A DNA stretch of 15,457 bases from the NCBI GenBank assembly GCA_025358195.1, contig JANYKP010000502.1:1-15457 (forward strand). The letters are read 5' to 3'. Shown piece by piece: positions 6,986 to 14,889 of the stretch (the first letter of the stretch is position 1; every line of letters begins with the position of its first letter). The DNA is from Cyclobacteriaceae bacterium (GTDB lineage Bacteria > Bacteroidota > Bacteroidia > Cytophagales > Cyclobacteriaceae). A program made the translations under genes and the position numbers. Under the pieces are notes generated by a model that worked only from the letters and a program-made list of their open reading frames with translations, searched no databases and was not told where the DNA came from.

Positions 6986-9561
6986 TTATCGCAATAGATT
7001 TTCTCAAACTCATCCGCCTCCATCGCCTGCTTGCGGATAATTTTGCCGCGACTATCATAATATACGATCACTGAAATGCCGGCCTCTTCAATGTGACGCT
7101 CCGCAAAATACAACGGAACTTCCTTGCTGCCAAGATTGACTACGTCACTGTATTGCACGGGAACAATAATACCCCTGCTGTTGCTGATCACCCCAAATGC
7201 ATTTTCCCGGTGCAGGATGTAAATCTTTTCCTTAGACGAATCATGGACAACGCTAAAATCCCGGACTTCGTCGAGCTTTACCTTCTGTGAATAAATCTCA
7301 AGCAGGCTCCACCGAAAATTCTTTTTGACCCAGGCTGTGGAGTCATTCCAATATTGAATCTCGTCCCATTCAAACGCCCCCAGGGGTTTTCCATTCGGCA
7401 GAATGAATCCATATCCCTTTTCCTTAAACGCCAGGCGTAAACTATTACTGTACGGTTTTAAATTCCGTTCAAAGGTTGGCTTGATCAATAATTTGGTTGC
7501 GGCATCATACCATCCAAATTTTTTATCCCTGAAAAGAGAAAACGAATTATTCTCCACGGCTACGATAGCGTCAAACTCGATAGGCACCAACACTTTGCCA
7601 TCCTCGGATACTAACCCCCTCTTATTCATGCGCGAAACCAAAAAAATAGCCGGTGTTACGGCCTCGATCTGATCAACCTCCATGGTAAAAAGTTTAACGC
7701 CGGAAGCGGCATCAATGATGACTTTCTTTTTCTTTTCATCAAGCACCAGCCATGCGACAGAATTCCTGTATTCCTTAAATTGAAATGAAGCACTGTTCAA
7801 AAAGGAAAGCTTTTGTCCGGAAGGAAGAAATACACTCACTGAATCACGTGATCGGAGAAAGGCCAACTGACCATGCAACCATGCCGTATCGCCTTCGTGC
7901 AGCAAGTCAAAACCTTTATCGTATAGCAGTTGCCGGCCTTCACTTGTTTGCATATGTAACCAACCTGCCTGCTCATTCACCACTTTGTAAGCGGTTGCTT
8001 CCAGTCGCGGAATCCCTTTAATAAAGAGTTTATCATCTTTCCCCCGCAAGAATCCAAACGATGTCTTGCGAAGTACCTGGCGATCGAGGGGAATAATAAA
8101 ATTCAAACGTGCATCCATAACACCTTCCAAATTTCCATTCCGAACCCAGTAATATTGATTACTCCACCTGCGTACATCATCAAAAACAAAATCCTCCTTG
8201 AATTCACCTTTGTCGGCCAGCCGGCCAAGTCGGGCAGGTGTTGCCAGTATTTTTTTTCCTCCTCTGTTCAAAATGATCAGGGAATCAAACGTCGCTATCT
8301 CATCAAACGAAAAAGGGAGAATTGCTTTACCCGCAAGGCTGCGCACGGCCCACTTCTTCTCTTTGCGAACACCGATAAAGTTGTTCGCGACGACCTGTGC
8401 ATCATCGATGGCATTCTTTTCAATTTTAAAGCCTGATTCATGGAGGACATAATTTCCTGAATCGACAGACAACACGATATAGCCACTGCCTATTTCTTTT
8501 ACCCCCAGGACGGCTCCTTTCCAAAGAATGGCACCATTACGTGCCACGAGTCCACGCGAAGTTACCAACAAGCGATCGCGTACTTCTCCGCACCGATATT
8601 CCTCCCGGATATTTTCAAATGACGGGGCGATTACTTCGGTACCCTGTTCATCCATAAAACCATACAGTTTCGATTTGTAGACCGGCACCCAGTATAACTT
8701 GTTTAAGTGCTCCACCTGCTTCAACGAATCGGTCATCCATGCGACATCGAATACATCTTCCTCATCCGCCGGCAGTAGGTTGTACAGAATATTCTTTGCC
8801 ATCCCCGACCATTTGCTCTTGGGGTAATTTTCAACAAACCACCGAAAGGATGCAACAGAACCGGACGCTGTTGACAACTCAAAAATATTTTTCTCCGCAA
8901 CGTGCCGATAAGGGCTTTCAGGAAATTGCCGGTAGAATTCAATATAATTTACAAGGCGTTGTCCTTTGGTTTTGTCTTCAAATAAAAGTTTGTCAAACCG
9001 GCCCCCCGCCTCTTTCCTGCGATGCGAGGAAGGATACCGGGTCATGAAATCTTGAAAGCTGTTCCACGTATTTAGTTTTAGCGCTTCCAGGAATGCCACC
9101 TCGTCACGCAATTCGATGGCGGACGAGCGCTGAGGTGCGAAGGGGTGGTGATCAATAAAATATTGGTAAGCGGTTCCGGTGTTGAGCCGTTTGGCCATTT
9201 CAAAGGAGGCGCTATCAATTTTAGTTACCAAACGGTTTAGCTCAAGGCTGTCCAGTGGTATTTTCTTCAATCGTTCCCGGTCTTTTGGCGAGCTTCGACG
9301 GAAATGTTTCGTCGAACTTTTCGCATATGCATACGCCGAGTCCAGATTAGACGATGGATTGCCGGAAGCAAAAAAGTAGAGCGACAGCAAGTAGCGCGCT
9401 TCGGGGTTGAGTGAATCCCTGGCCAGTGATTTTCGAAGGCTTTGCTCCGCCTTTTGCCACTTCCCCCTGTCCATCCGACCAAGCGCCAGTTTTTCAGGGT
9501 TGATCTGGCCCGAGGCCGTGAAGCATCCGAAAAAAAACAGAACAAAACTGATGCGGCTCAT
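6982..9561 (-). CDS. Exported TPR/WG-repeat protein, function unknown
   Basis: An 859-residue exported protein. Residues 1-19 are a Sec signal (MSRISFVLFFFGCFTASGQ). Residues 20 to about 265 are helical repeats of TPR or BamD-like type: a paired motif at 29-65 (KWQKAEQSLRKSLARDSLNP), then segments of the form YIEFYRQFPESPYRHVAEKN (206-225) and FRWFVENYPKSKWSGMAKN. From about 290 on there are WG-type beta repeats with the pattern GF-D-GxxVIxPxFdxI. The clearest are at 300-318 (YGFMDEQGTEVIAPSFENI), 403-421, 645-665, 680-698, 717-735 and 788-806, with a weaker one near 478-492. WG repeats are widespread in Bacteroidota but have no single function; protein binding at the envelope is a reasonable guess only. 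No enzymatic motif is seen. No clear promoter was found in its A/T-rich leader. Flanking palindromes are described separately. Confidence 0.85.
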   Translation of the reverse strand: MSRISFVLFFFGCFTASGQINPEKLALGRMDRGKWQKAEQSLRKSLARDSLNPEARYLLSLYFFASGNPSSNLDSAYAYAKSSTKHFRRSSPKDRERLKKIPLDSLELNRLVTKIDSASFEMAKRLNTGTAYQYFIDHHPFAPQRSSAIELRDEVAFLEALKLNTWNSFQDFMTRYPSSHRRKEAGGRFDKLLFEDKTKGQRLVNYIEFYRQFPESPYRHVAEKNIFELSTASGSVASFRWFVENYPKSKWSGMAKNILYNLLPADEEDVFDVAWMTDSLKQVEHLNKLYWVPVYKSKLYGFMDEQGTEVIAPSFENIREEYRCGEVRDRLLVTSRGLVARNGAILWKGAVLGVKEIGSGYIVLSVDSGNYVLHESGFKIEKNAIDDAQVVANNFIGVRKEKKWAVRSLAGKAILPFSFDEIATFDSLIILNRGGKKILATPARLGRLADKGEFKEDFVFDDVRRWSNQYYWVRNGNLEGVMDARLNFIIPLDRQVLRKTSFGFLRGKDDKLFIKGIPRLEATAYKVVNEQAGWLHMQTSEGRQLLYDKGFDLLHEGDTAWLHGQLAFLRSRDSVSVFLPSGQKLSFLNSASFQFKEYRNSVAWLVLDEKKKKVIIDAASGVKLFTMEVDQIEAVTPAIFLVSRMNKRGLVSEDGKVLVPIEFDAIVAVENNSFSLFRDKKFGWYDAATKLLIKPTFERNLKPYSNSLRLAFKEKGYGFILPNGKPLGAFEWDEIQYWNDSTAWVKKNFRWSLLEIYSQKVKLDEVRDFSVVHDSSKEKIYILHRENAFGVISNSRGIIVPVQYSDVVNLGSKEVPLYFAERHIEEAGISVIVYYDSRGKIIRKQAMEADEFEKIYCDN

Positions 9562-9683
9562 TTATATTAAAACGAATAGTTAACCCTTTATTATGACCAG
9601 CTAACCTTCTTTACGGAAGTTGAGCCATATCCAATTCCGGGCCAATTTTGATTTCGATAATTTATGCAAAGTACGTAAGCAAA

Positions 9684-9721
9684 AAAGAATTGCCACGGGT
9701 TTAAACCCATGGCAATTCTTT
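9684..9721. repeat. 38-bp near-perfect palindrome, second copy of the 6952-6985 element
   Basis: The arms pair at 18 of 19 positions; the only mismatch is C9696 against A9709. The core is the same TTGCCACGGGTTTAAACCC as at 6954-6983. On the minus strand the hairpin is followed by six T residues (complement of 9681-9686), which resembles an intrinsic terminator. However, it lies between two divergently oriented genes, with no minus-strand gene known upstream to terminate. A dispersed repeat is the more likely description. Confidence 0.85.
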
Positions 9722-9779
9722 AGTCCTTTGTCAGCCTTTCACTGATTTTAATTGAGAATAGGCTGTTTCTTTCAATTAG

Positions 9780-9794
9780 AGTAATTAAATTACT
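9780..9794. promoter_or_regulatory. Inverted repeat AGTAATT-A-AATTACT, possible operator
   Basis: A perfect 7-base inverted repeat with a one-base centre, 65 bases upstream of the amidohydrolase ATG in a divergent intergenic region. Size and symmetry would suit a dimeric regulator, but it is A/T-rich and could be chance. No regulator gene is present nearby and no promoter with a good TAnnTTTG was found around it. Confidence 0.25.
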
Positions 9795-9859
9795 TGCTCT
9801 ACCGTGATGAGTGGGATCCAGCACGTTCGGAATCCATCCATAACTTAAACCGCAAAGCC

Positions 9860-11095
9860 ATGAAGCAAAAATTCTTTTTCCTCTTCAGTGCCCTCTATTT
9901 TTTAATCGCTGCTGCTATCCAGGGTCAGCCTGTGGATGTCTTGATTAAAAACGGACATGTCATTGATCCTAAAAACAAAATCGATGCGGTGATGGACATC
10001 GCTATCCGCGATAACAAAATTTTTGAGGTTTCACCGAAGATCAACAAGGAAGCCAAGAAAGTAATTGACGCATCCGGGTTGTACATCACTCCCGGGCTCA
10101 TCGATATTCACGGCCATCATTTCTTTGGCACCGAAAACGATGCTTATCTGAGCAATAGCTTCACCGCTTTGCCTCCGGACGGATTTACCTTCCGTTCGGG
10201 TGTTACTACGGTGGTGGATGCGGGGGGATCCGGCTGGCGCAACTTCCATACGTTTAAATCACAGACAATTGAGCATTCCAAAACAAGGGTATTTGCATTT
10301 CTCAACATCGTGGGTTCAGGCATGCGGGGCGGAGCGTATGAACAAAACCTTTCCGACATGGATGCGAAGCTAACCGCCATGGTTGCCAAACAATATCCAC
10401 AGTATATCGTAGGAATAAAGTTGGCGCACTATGCCAGCCACGAGTGGGACCCTACCGAACGAGCCGTGAAAGCCGGTGAACTTGCGGGCATCCCGGTAAT
10501 GATTGACTTTGGAGGATGTGAGCCTCCTCTTTCGATGGAAACACTGTTAATGGAAAAACTTCGTCCGGGCGATATCTTAACGCACTGCTACGGACAAACC
10601 AAAGGGCGAATGCATGTGGTTGAAAATGGAAACGTTCAACCCTATGCCGTCAACGCACAAAAACGGGGCGTCATCTTCGATGTTGGTCATGGAGGTGGGA
10701 GCTTTGTGTTTGAACAGGCCATACCCGCAATTAAACAAGGTTTCAAACCCAACTCCATCAGCACCGACCTGCATACCGGAAGCATGAATGCAGGAATGAA
10801 GGACATGTCGAACGTGATGTCAAAACTTCTGAACATCGGGCTTACCCTGAATGAAGTCATCACCTGTTCTACCTGGAATCCAGCCCAAATCATTAATAAA
10901 AAAGAATTAGGCCATCTCAGTGTAGGAGCTCCCGCTGACGTTGCAATTCTTAGCGTTGATAAAGGATCTTTTGGATATGTTGACGTCAATGGCATTAAAA
11001 TAACAGGCGACAAAAAACTGGTTTGTCAGATGACGCTGCGGGATGGTGAAATCGTTTGGGACTTGAACGGTCTGTCAGGTACGATTGCTAAATAG
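9860..11095 (+). CDS. Secreted amidohydrolase/deacetylase-family metallohydrolase
   Basis: A member of the amidohydrolase superfamily, cyclic-amidohydrolase type, in the EF0837/Atu3266-like deacetylase branch (often mis-named dihydroorotase). I chose ATG 9860 (411 residues) because it opens a Sec signal (MKQKFFFLFSALYFLIAAA, cleavage near IQG-QP); an upstream TTG at 9794 adds 22 non-signal residues. Metal-site residues: HGH at 84-86 (IDIHGHH), the Lys that is usually carboxylated at 187 (VGIKLAHY), His242 (THCYG), His277 (GHGGG) and catalytic Asp303 (STDLHTG). The strand-5 His found in most relatives (MVHIG) appears to be Asp216 here (PVMIDFGG). Known members cleave N-acyl groups from amino acids or acetyl esters; the substrate here is unknown. 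It is followed after six bases by the dehydrogenase gene, hence an operon. Confidence 0.85.
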   Translation: MKQKFFFLFSALYFLIAAAIQGQPVDVLIKNGHVIDPKNKIDAVMDIAIRDNKIFEVSPKINKEAKKVIDASGLYITPGLIDIHGHHFFGTENDAYLSNSFTALPPDGFTFRSGVTTVVDAGGSGWRNFHTFKSQTIEHSKTRVFAFLNIVGSGMRGGAYEQNLSDMDAKLTAMVAKQYPQYIVGIKLAHYASHEWDPTERAVKAGELAGIPVMIDFGGCEPPLSMETLLMEKLRPGDILTHCYGQTKGRMHVVENGNVQPYAVNAQKRGVIFDVGHGGGSFVFEQAIPAIKQGFKPNSISTDLHTGSMNAGMKDMSNVMSKLLNIGLTLNEVITCSTWNPAQIINKKELGHLSVGAPADVAILSVDKGSFGYVDVNGIKITGDKKLVCQMTLRDGEIVWDLNGLSGTIAK

Positions 11096-11101
11096 CGAGC
11101 G

Positions 11102-12826
11102 ATGAATCCACGATTGCTGCTTTTTACAGTACTAGCCGGATTCTGTCTAACGCATTGTAAACAGGAAATCAAGTTACCTCCCGGTGATGCCGGTAATGCC
11201 GGACTTTTTCTTCCTGATAACTTTGAAGCCCTTGTGGTGGTGGATCGTATCAATGGACGCGCCCGTCACCTGGCCGTAAATGACAATGGCGATATATATG
11301 TTAAGCTGCTGCTTAAAGAAGCAGGCGGTAATGTCGCCCTTCGGGATACCACGAATGATGGAAAGGCAGACATCATAGAAAAATTTGGTGACTACAAAGA
11401 CAATGGGAATTATGGTACGGCCATGCGGATACATAATGGATTCCTCTATTTCAGTTCGGAGCTGGCAGTGTATCGATACAAACTTACCTCCGGACAATTA
11501 ATCCCTAAAGGAAACATTGAAACAATCCTTATTGACGATCACCCCCATGGAACTCATGAACACAATGGAAAACCAATCGCATTTGATAACAAAGGAAACC
11601 TGTACGTTTCGTTTGGCGCACCCTCCAATGCTTGTCAGGAATTAAACAGGACCCCCCATTCACCAGGAATAGATCCGTGCCCGCTGCTTGCGGATCATGG
11701 TGGCATCTGGCGATTTGATGAGAACAAGCCCGGTCAGACTCAAAAGGATGGACTCCGGTTTGCGACCGGACTCCGAAGCATCGTTGCCATGGACTGGAAT
11801 GTCGGTGATGAAAACCTGTATGTGGTTATGCACGGTAGAGACGATCTTTTGAGATTATGGTCGGGATTATACTCTCCATGGCGGAGTGCAGAACTTCCTT
11901 CAGAAGAATTTTTAAGAATTAAAGAGGGAACCGATGCCGGATGGCCCTACTGTTACTACGATCAGATTCAGGAAAAAAAAGTTTTAGCTCCCGAATATGG
12001 GGGTGATGGAGATACGGTGGGAAGATGCAGCGCCTGTGAGAAGCCGTTGATTGGATTCCCCGGCCACTGGGCTCCCAATGATTTATTCTTTTACACCGGG
12101 AACCAGTTTCCCGATCATTATAAAAATGGTGCATTCATTGCTTTTCATGGTTCGACAAACAGGGCACCTTATCCGCAAGCTGGCTATTTCATTGGTTTTG
12201 TTCCGTTTGTCAAGGGTCAGCCAACGGGAAAATGGGAAGTGTTTGCTGATGGATTTGCCGGAATCGATCCTATCGTCAACGCAAACGATGCTGTCTACCG
12301 GCCGATGGGAATTGCGATGGGTCCCGATGGTTCATTGTATATTTCAGAAACTGAGAAAGGAAAAATCTGGAGGATCATGTACAAAGGAGAAAAAGATACC
12401 TTCGGAGAACCTCAATTGGCAAAAATGGAAAACCGCAAATCCGAATCGAATATCAGAAGACCTCACCCGGTGGATGATAATTTAGAGAAGGGAGTTGTTG
12501 TAGGAGGAGAACAAATCTATAATCGCTATTGCGGCAGTTGTCATCAAAATAATGGGCGCGGAGCTTCGGGACGGTTCCCTCCTCTTACCGAAACATCCTG
12601 GGTAACCGGTGACAAAAAGAGGTTGATCCAACTGGTTTTAAACGGACTGGAAGGTCAAATTGAAGTAAATGGATTATCGTTTAACAACAGCATGCCGCAA
12701 CACAGCTTTTTAAAGGATGAGGAGATCGCAAATGTATTGACCTATATCAGGCAAAATTTTGGTAACAGGGCCAGTGCGATTGCCACAGAAGAAGTACAGG
12801 CAGCGCGAGGTTTTTCAAGACCATAG
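11102..12826 (+). CDS. PQQ-dependent sorbosone/sugar dehydrogenase-like protein fused to cytochrome c, lipoprotein
   Basis: A 574-residue envelope oxidoreductase. Residues 1-19 are a lipoprotein-like signal ending LTHC (Cys19; His at -1 is unusual, so plain secretion is possible). Residues of about 35-435 form a six-bladed beta-propeller of the soluble-PQQ dehydrogenase/L-sorbosone dehydrogenase family. Marks are HPHGTHEHNGKPIAF (147-161), NLYVSFGAPSNAC, FATGLRS (Arg225), GTDAGWPYCYYD and GIAMGPDGSLYISE. PQQ binding is inferred from family only. A CSAC pair in the propeller lacks the His of a haem site. Residues of about 465-555 are a class I cytochrome c: CGSCH at 477-481 binds haem and Met531 (SMPQH) is the likely distal ligand. 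Substrate oxidation and electron exit would thus sit in one chain. It lies six bases after the amidohydrolase; 110 bases separate it from the RidA gene. Confidence 0.88.
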   Translation: MNPRLLLFTVLAGFCLTHCKQEIKLPPGDAGNAGLFLPDNFEALVVVDRINGRARHLAVNDNGDIYVKLLLKEAGGNVALRDTTNDGKADIIEKFGDYKDNGNYGTAMRIHNGFLYFSSELAVYRYKLTSGQLIPKGNIETILIDDHPHGTHEHNGKPIAFDNKGNLYVSFGAPSNACQELNRTPHSPGIDPCPLLADHGGIWRFDENKPGQTQKDGLRFATGLRSIVAMDWNVGDENLYVVMHGRDDLLRLWSGLYSPWRSAELPSEEFLRIKEGTDAGWPYCYYDQIQEKKVLAPEYGGDGDTVGRCSACEKPLIGFPGHWAPNDLFFYTGNQFPDHYKNGAFIAFHGSTNRAPYPQAGYFIGFVPFVKGQPTGKWEVFADGFAGIDPIVNANDAVYRPMGIAMGPDGSLYISETEKGKIWRIMYKGEKDTFGEPQLAKMENRKSESNIRRPHPVDDNLEKGVVVGGEQIYNRYCGSCHQNNGRGASGRFPPLTETSWVTGDKKRLIQLVLNGLEGQIEVNGLSFNNSMPQHSFLKDEEIANVLTYIRQNFGNRASAIATEEVQAARGFSRP

Positions 12827-12854
12827 TTGTGTTCTTTGTGCTTCTTAGTGTTCG
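12827..12854. repeat. Three imperfect TTnGTGnTTC units
   Basis: TTGTGTTC, TTTGTGCTTC and TTAGTGTTCG follow one another directly after the dehydrogenase stop. Like the ATCCGTG run after holB, this is a low-complexity tandem phrase just behind a stop codon. I recall similar TTTGTG/CTTAGTG phrases dispersed in Bacteroidota intergenic DNA; this is unverified. The rest of the gap to 12936 is A/T-rich without a clear promoter. Confidence 0.45.
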
Positions 12855-12936
12855 TCGCGACCCATATGTGCTACTCCCGTGAACAAACTTGAAAGAATAG
12901 AACTAATAATAAATCATAACCTCAAACTTTACACCT

Positions 12937-13404
12937 ATGAAAACAAGCAGAAGGTCACTATTTAAAAAATTAGTCGTCGGACTAACGGGCGTATTTGGAT
13001 TTGGAATAGTCAAGGCAGGAACAGAAACCCGGTCATCCCGTGAAGAAGCGTTGACAGACAATGTTGTCATGGATCAGGAGATTCCACTTTTTTCCAGCGT
13101 TAGAATTCATGGCGATTTGGTTTTTATTTCCGGAAGAGGCGCTCACTTTCAAGGAGACATCACGGCTCATACAAAACACGTGCTGGATGAAATTCAGGAG
13201 GCCCTGGAAAAGGCTGGCTCATCCATGGAACATGTTTTGAAAGCGAATGTGTACCTGAATGACCTCAAGGATTATAAGGCTATGAATGATGCTTTCCGTG
13301 GTCGCTTTGGCAAAACCCCTCCGGTACGCACTACCATTGCGGCATCCGGTGGAATCCCGGGGGATTCTTTAGTTGAGATAGATTGCATTGCCACCTTAAA
13401 ATAA
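12937..13404 (+). CDS. RidA-family (YjgF/UK114) protein with Tat-type signal
   Basis: RidA proteins hydrolyse reactive enamine/imine intermediates released by PLP enzymes, giving a keto acid and ammonia. Here 155 residues are seen instead of about 128. The extra N-terminus is a twin-arginine signal: SRRSLFKK at residues 4-11, a hydrophobic stretch (LVVGLTGVFGFGIV), then KAG. The RidA domain runs from about 45 to 155 and holds the carboxylate-binding Arg131 (PVRTTIAASG) and Glu147 (VEIDCIA), which match E. coli Arg105 and Glu120 as I recall them. The usual GPYSQ motif is replaced by IPLFSS, so the Tyr is Phe52. Most RidA proteins are cytoplasmic; a Tat-exported one is odd. Five bases separate it from the PLP-enzyme gene, also with a Tat-type signal, which strongly suggests a shared job. 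Confidence 0.87.
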   Translation: MKTSRRSLFKKLVVGLTGVFGFGIVKAGTETRSSREEALTDNVVMDQEIPLFSSVRIHGDLVFISGRGAHFQGDITAHTKHVLDEIQEALEKAGSSMEHVLKANVYLNDLKDYKAMNDAFRGRFGKTPPVRTTIAASGGIPGDSLVEIDCIATLK

Positions 13405-13409
13405 TCCCA

Positions 13410-14633
13410 ATGACAAAAAGAAGAGATATACTGAAAGGGCTGATAACCTTACCCCTTGCGGGTGCTTTCGGCGGCAATGAAACCTTCGCATCATCTTCCC
13501 CTGCAACCGGAGATTTTGAACGGGATTATTTCAAAGAGTTGGGAGTCCGTACGTTTATAAATGCTGCCGGCACCTATACGGCGCTGACTGCCTCGTTACC
13601 TCATCCGGAAGTAATCAAGGCCATCAACTATGCCGCGTTGCAATTTGTGAAACTGGAAGAGCTGCAGGAGAAAGCAGGCGAAAGAATTGCCGAGTTACTG
13701 AGATGCGAAGCTGCATTCGTGACTTCCGGAGCGGCTTCAGCCATCACCCTGGGGACTGCCGCTGTGTTGACGGGAGGAGATCCGCAAAAAGCTGAGCGCA
13801 TCCCCACCGATCTCACGGGAATGAAATCGGAAGTGATTATCCAAAAATCTCATCGGGTCGGATACGATCATGCCATTCGCAACTGTGGCGTGAAAATGAT
13901 TGAGGTAGATACCCGGAAAGAATTGGAGTCTGCCATCAATGAAAAGACGGCGATGATGTGGTTTTATAATAATAACAACCCGGTGGGAAAAGTAAGAGAC
14001 GAAGAGTTTGTTGCTATCGGAAAAAAATATGGCATACCTACTTTTAATGATTGTGCGGCGGAAGTTCCACCGGTCGAAAATCTCTGGAAGTGGACGCAGA
14101 TGGGTTTTGACCTGGTTTGCTTTTCAGGAGGCAAAGGTTTGAGAGGACCGCAAAGCGCTGGACTCTTGCTGGGAAAAAGAGATTTGATCATTGCTGCCAG
14201 GAAAAATGCTCCACCCAATGGAAACACCGTAGGCCGGGGCATGAAAGTAAGTAAGGAAGAGATTCTCGGTATGTTGGTAGCACTTGAAATCTACCTGGCC
14301 AAAGATCATCAGCAGGACTGGATACTCTGGGAAAAACAAATCAAGCTGATCAATGACGCGGCCGCTTCCGTACCGGGAGTAAAGACGGAAATTCACGTTC
14401 CGGAAATAGCCAACCATGTGCCCTCGCTCAGAATAAAATGGGATGCTGTTAAAATCAAGAGCACTCCGAATGACATCCGCAATGCCCTTCGCACCGGACA
14501 CCCATCCATTGAAACAGTCGGAGGAGACGAATCGGTGGACATAACAACCTGGATGATGATTCCCGGTGAAGAGCGCATCGTGGCGCGACGGTTGAAAGAG
14601 GTTTTACAGAATGCTGCTGGACAAAAGGGTTGA
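13410..14633 (+). CDS. SelA-like PLP-dependent enzyme with Tat-type signal
   Basis: A 407-residue fold-type I PLP enzyme of the SelA-like group, which includes the ammonia-lyase DgaE (D-glucosaminate-6-phosphate). I chose ATG 13410 because it opens the signal; TTG 13383 would overlap the RidA gene. Residues 3-10 (KRRDILKG) plus a hydrophobic stretch and FASSS resemble a Tat signal. The catalytic region has TSGAASAITLGTAAVL (105-120, phosphate cup), FNDCAAEVPP (Asp214 contacts the PLP ring nitrogen) and SGGKGLRGPQSAG with Lys242 as the Schiff-base lysine. Selenocysteine synthase itself is unlikely: there is no selB or tRNA-Sec here, and the protein appears exported. Tat would allow folding with PLP in the cytoplasm before export. 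The likely reaction is beta-elimination of an amino group, with RidA clearing the product. Substrate unknown. Confidence 0.85.
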   Translation: MTKRRDILKGLITLPLAGAFGGNETFASSSPATGDFERDYFKELGVRTFINAAGTYTALTASLPHPEVIKAINYAALQFVKLEELQEKAGERIAELLRCEAAFVTSGAASAITLGTAAVLTGGDPQKAERIPTDLTGMKSEVIIQKSHRVGYDHAIRNCGVKMIEVDTRKELESAINEKTAMMWFYNNNNPVGKVRDEEFVAIGKKYGIPTFNDCAAEVPPVENLWKWTQMGFDLVCFSGGKGLRGPQSAGLLLGKRDLIIAARKNAPPNGNTVGRGMKVSKEEILGMLVALEIYLAKDHQQDWILWEKQIKLINDAAASVPGVKTEIHVPEIANHVPSLRIKWDAVKIKSTPNDIRNALRTGHPSIETVGGDESVDITTWMMIPGEERIVARRLKEVLQNAAGQKG

Positions 14634-14712
14634 TATAAAACCACAATCTGAGAAATAATAACAAGCGTTAAGCAATTCCAGTCATGGCTTTTATCTTACC
14701 CTTGGTTTGACA

Positions 14713-14889
14713 ATGTTTTACGAAATTCATCACCTTCACCGAGAGGATCATTCGGTAATAAAAATTGCGGAGCTTTTAGAATTGATCCGGGATGTAGAAA
14801 GTGGAACTGAAAAAGCCACCCAAGGCACCTATCGACACGAACAATACAAAAAGGCAATGGATGCCTTCCTGGATCGTCGAAGGAAGTGA
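14713..14889 (+). CDS. Small hypothetical protein
   Basis: A 58-residue ORF (MFYEIHHLHREDHSVIKIAELL and onward), highly charged, probably helical and cytoplasmic. I do not recognise a family. Support is modest: a start preceded by TACCCTTG (14697-14704, one mismatch to TAnnTTTG but only eight bases from the ATG), codon use similar to neighbours, and a position after the operon end with no other frame competing. TTG 14707 is an alternative start. The ORF could be spurious. Confidence 0.35.
   Translation: MFYEIHHLHREDHSVIKIAELLELIRDVESGTEKATQGTYRHEQYKKAMDAFLDRRRK

Noticed and set aside
9684..9721. Intrinsic terminator (hairpin plus T run on the minus strand)
   Set aside because: It lies between divergent genes with no minus-strand gene upstream, and the same palindrome occurs elsewhere; a dispersed repeat explains it better.
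9860..11095. Dihydroorotase (pyrimidine synthesis)
   Set aside because: The protein has a Sec signal, no pyr neighbours and resembles the deacetylase branch; dihydroorotase is a cytoplasmic enzyme.
13410..14633. L-seryl-tRNA(Sec) selenium transferase or a dedicated DgaE
   Set aside because: No selB, selC or selD and an export signal argue against SelA; no DgaF aldolase or phosphotransferase genes argue against a D-glucosaminate-6-phosphate pathway.
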